The notes under the pieces: generated by a model
What the model saw: the letters and a program-made list of their open reading frames with translations, nothing else
Database searches by the model: none
What the model was told of the DNA's origin: nothing
In this document: one piece after another, positions 62,079 through 64,000 of the stretch
How the letters are laid out: each line of letters begins with the position of its first letter
Numbering within the stretch: the first letter of the stretch is position 1
Position numbers and translations under genes: made by a program
Source: Mycolicibacterium sphagni
Lineage (GTDB): Bacteria; Actinomycetota; Actinomycetes; Mycobacteriales; Mycobacteriaceae
Reading direction: 5' to 3'
DNA: 64,000 nucleotides
Assembly: GCF_002250655.1 (NCBI RefSeq)
Contig: NZ_NOZR01000015.1
Location: forward strand, 78,075 to 142,074

Positions 62079-64000
62079 ATGGAGGGCATGGCCGTAGAAG
62101 ACCCTCACCTCTGGCTCGAAGAAATCGCTGGCGACGAGCAGTTGGACTGGGTGCGCAAGCACAACGATCCGACGGTCGCCGAATTCAGCGGTGAGACGTT
62201 CGAGCAGCTGCGTACCGAGGCGTTGGAGGTGCTCGACACCGACGCACGCATCCCGTACGTGCGCCGGCGCGGCGAATATCTTTACAACTTCTGGCGCGAC
62301 GCGGCCAACCCGCGGGGGCTGTGGCGGCGCACCACACTGGACAGCTACCGGAGCGAGGATCCCACCTGGGACGTGATCATCGACCTCGACGAGCTGGCAG
62401 CCGCTGACGGCGAAAAGTGGGTGTGGGCCGGGGCCGACGTCATAGAGCCCGATCACACGCTGGCATTGATCAGCTTGTCGCCGGGCGGCTCGGATGCGGC
62501 GATTGTGCGCGAATTCGACATGACGAAGCGGGAATTCGTGGCTGGCGGGTTCGAGCTCCCGGAGGCGAAGTCGCAGCTGTCGTGGGAGGACCACGACACA
62601 GTGTTGGTCGGCACCGACTTCGGGCCGGACTCGATGACGGAGTCCGGCTACCCCAGGATCGTCAAACGGTGGCGGCGTCATCAGCCACTGGCCGAGGCGC
62701 AGACTCTGTTCACCGGACCGATCACCGACGTGGCCGTGGGGGCGACCGTGGACCGCACGCCCGGCTACGAACGCACCCTGCTGAGCCGCGCTGTCGACTT
62801 CTTCAACGACGAGGTGTACCAACTCCGCGCGGGCGAGCTGGTGCGCATCGATGCACCGAGCGACGCCAGCTTGTCGGTGCATCGCGAATGGCTGTTGGTC
62901 GAGCTGCGCAGCGACTGGGAAACGGGTACGGCGACCTATCGGACAGGGTCGCTACTGGCCGCCAACTTCGAGGGATTCATCGGCGGCACAGCTGATCTCG
63001 CAGTGGTGTTTGAACCTGACGAGCACAGCAGCCTGCACCAGTACGCATGGACCCGTGACCGGCTGCTGCTCGTGACGCTGGTCGACGTTGCCAGCCGGGT
63101 AGAGATTGTGACACCAGGTACTTGGGCCCGGGAATCCGTACCTGGCGTCGCCGACGGCAGCAACACGGGGATCGTCGCCACCGACGACACAGGTGACGAA
63201 ATCTTCTTGGATTCAAGCGATTTCATCACTCCGTCGCGACTGTTGCACGGGCGCGGCGGTGAGGTCACCGAGATCAAACGGGCGCCGTCATTCTTCGACG
63301 CTGCCGACCTGGAAGTGGCACAACACTTCGCGACCTCCGATGACGGCACGGCGATCCCCTACTTCGTCGTCAGAAACAAGCACAACCAGGGACCCGCGCC
63401 GACGCTGCTGGGCGGCTACGGCGGGTTCGAGGTGTCACGAACCCCGGGCTACGACGGCGTCCTTGGGCGGCTGTGGCTGTCGCGGGGCGGGACCTACGTG
63501 ATGGCCAACATCCGCGGCGGCGGCGAGTACGGGCCGCGCTGGCACACCCAAGCGATGCGAGAAGGCCGGCACAAGGTGGCCGAGGACTTCGCCGCGGTGG
63601 CACGTGATCTCGTCGAGCGGGGTGTGACCACCGTTGCGCAGCTCGGTGCGCAGGGCGGCAGCAACGGCGGTCTGCTGATGGGCATCATGTTGACCAAGTA
63701 CCCAGAGTTGTTCGGCGCGTTGGTGTGTCAGGTACCGCTGCTGGACATGAAGCGCTTCCACCTGTTGTTGGCCGGAGCGTCATGGGTGGCCGAGTACGGG
63801 GATCCGGATGATCCCGACGACTGGGCGTTCATCTCCGAATACTCGCCGTATCAAAACATTTCGGCCGCTCGACGCTACCCTCCGGTGCTGATCACCACCT
63901 CGACGCGTGATGACCGGGTGCACCCGGGGCATGCCCGCAAGATGACGGCTGCGCTCGAAGAAGCCGGCCACCCGGTCTGGTACTACGAGAACATCGAGGG
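62079..64000 (+). CDS. Prolyl oligopeptidase family serine peptidase (3' end cut by window edge)
   Basis: The frame runs from ATG 62079 (ATG 62088 in frame is an alternative) past the right edge. The N-terminus DPHLWLEEI...DWVRKHN is the S9A start; residues to about 390 are the seven-bladed propeller. The alpha/beta-hydrolase part has LLGGYGGFEVS, GGTYVMANIRGGGEYG and the nucleophile Ser in AQGGSNGGLLMG; the Asp lies in TSTRDDRVHPGHA; the His is beyond the edge. No signal peptide is seen, so it is probably a cytoplasmic oligopeptidase. Divergent to the aldehyde dehydrogenase. Confidence 0.92.
   Translation, partial: MEGMAVEDPHLWLEEIAGDEQLDWVRKHNDPTVAEFSGETFEQLRTEALEVLDTDARIPYVRRRGEYLYNFWRDAANPRGLWRRTTLDSYRSEDPTWDVIIDLDELAAADGEKWVWAGADVIEPDHTLALISLSPGGSDAAIVREFDMTKREFVAGGFELPEAKSQLSWEDHDTVLVGTDFGPDSMTESGYPRIVKRWRRHQPLAEAQTLFTGPITDVAVGATVDRTPGYERTLLSRAVDFFNDEVYQLRAGELVRIDAPSDASLSVHREWLLVELRSDWETGTATYRTGSLLAANFEGFIGGTADLAVVFEPDEHSSLHQYAWTRDRLLLVTLVDVASRVEIVTPGTWARESVPGVADGSNTGIVATDDTGDEIFLDSSDFITPSRLLHGRGGEVTEIKRAPSFFDAADLEVAQHFATSDDGTAIPYFVVRNKHNQGPAPTLLGGYGGFEVSRTPGYDGVLGRLWLSRGGTYVMANIRGGGEYGPRWHTQAMREGRHKVAEDFAAVARDLVERGVTTVAQLGAQGGSNGGLLMGIMLTKYPELFGALVCQVPLLDMKRFHLLLAGASWVAEYGDPDDPDDWAFISEYSPYQNISAARRYPPVLITTSTRDDRVHPGHARKMTAALEEAGHPVWYYENIE

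Overview
The window is high-GC actinobacterial DNA that reads as a Mycobacterium, most likely a rapid grower of the Mycolicibacterium type. The gene order from about 9 kb to the right edge follows, in reverse orientation, the Mycobacterium tuberculosis block that I recognise as roughly Rv0457c to Rv0514. It contains mycobacterial signature genes: mshA (mycothiol), a pcaA-type mycolate methyltransferase, hbhA, senX3-regX3, ramB-icl-lpd and a 33-residue ribosomal protein, bS22. No rRNA, tRNA, IS element, phage or CRISPR array was seen. These assignments rest on recognition of families and synteny from memory; no search was run.

Layout. 1-9 kb is accessory: a Tat-exported metallophosphoesterase and a Met-rich cupredoxin lipoprotein read leftwards. 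Divergently there is a sigma factor coupled by ATGA to a Tat-anchored Rieske protein, then a small secreted protein. A TetR/MpaB-type oxygenase pair follows, then a copper P-type ATPase behind a CsoR-like operator, a GPP34 (GOLPH3-like) protein coupled to an unlisted 50-residue acidic ORF, and an amidohydrolase. 8.8-15.9 kb is the heme operon hemA-hemC-hemD-hemB with a glutaredoxin in front and four small membrane-protein genes behind. 15.9-25.7 kb holds lipid, cell-envelope and housekeeping genes (HAD phosphatase, dehydratase, acyltransferase, epimerase, bS22, proC, ppx). 25.9-33.5 kb holds a sugar-phosphate transferase not in the M. tuberculosis order, then regX3-senX3, gpmA, mshA and a ROK regulator. 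33.7-43.1 kb holds an SDR, an L,D-transpeptidase lipoprotein, an unknown exported protein, murB, two DUF2505 paralogues, a methyltransferase, a nitrilase-family hydrolase, deoC and small exported or membrane proteins. 43.2-50 kb has hbhA and its XRE neighbour, DUF445, a MadR-type TetR, a DUF4344 lipoprotein and a protein with twelve MQEP/MHEP repeats. 50-64 kb holds ppk2, pcaA, fadB2, isocitrate lyase, an acyl-ACP thioesterase, ramB, lpd, small membrane proteins, DUF779, an aldehyde dehydrogenase and a truncated prolyl oligopeptidase.

Themes. (i) An envelope redox/copper set at the left edge, in which sigma factor, Rieske and cupredoxin genes share a GTAACC...TAYCT promoter-region motif, is the best candidate for an undescribed system. 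(ii) Many starts look leaderless (TANNNT ending 6-7 nt before ATG/GTG). (iii) Two tandem repeat families (58 bp and 35 bp) at gene 3' ends carry mini-ORFs arranged like mycobacterial MIRUs. (iv) Two genes appear to need non-AUG/GUG/UUG starts (ATT, CTG). (v) Three convergent gene pairs share a single CTAG so that both TAG stops overlap.
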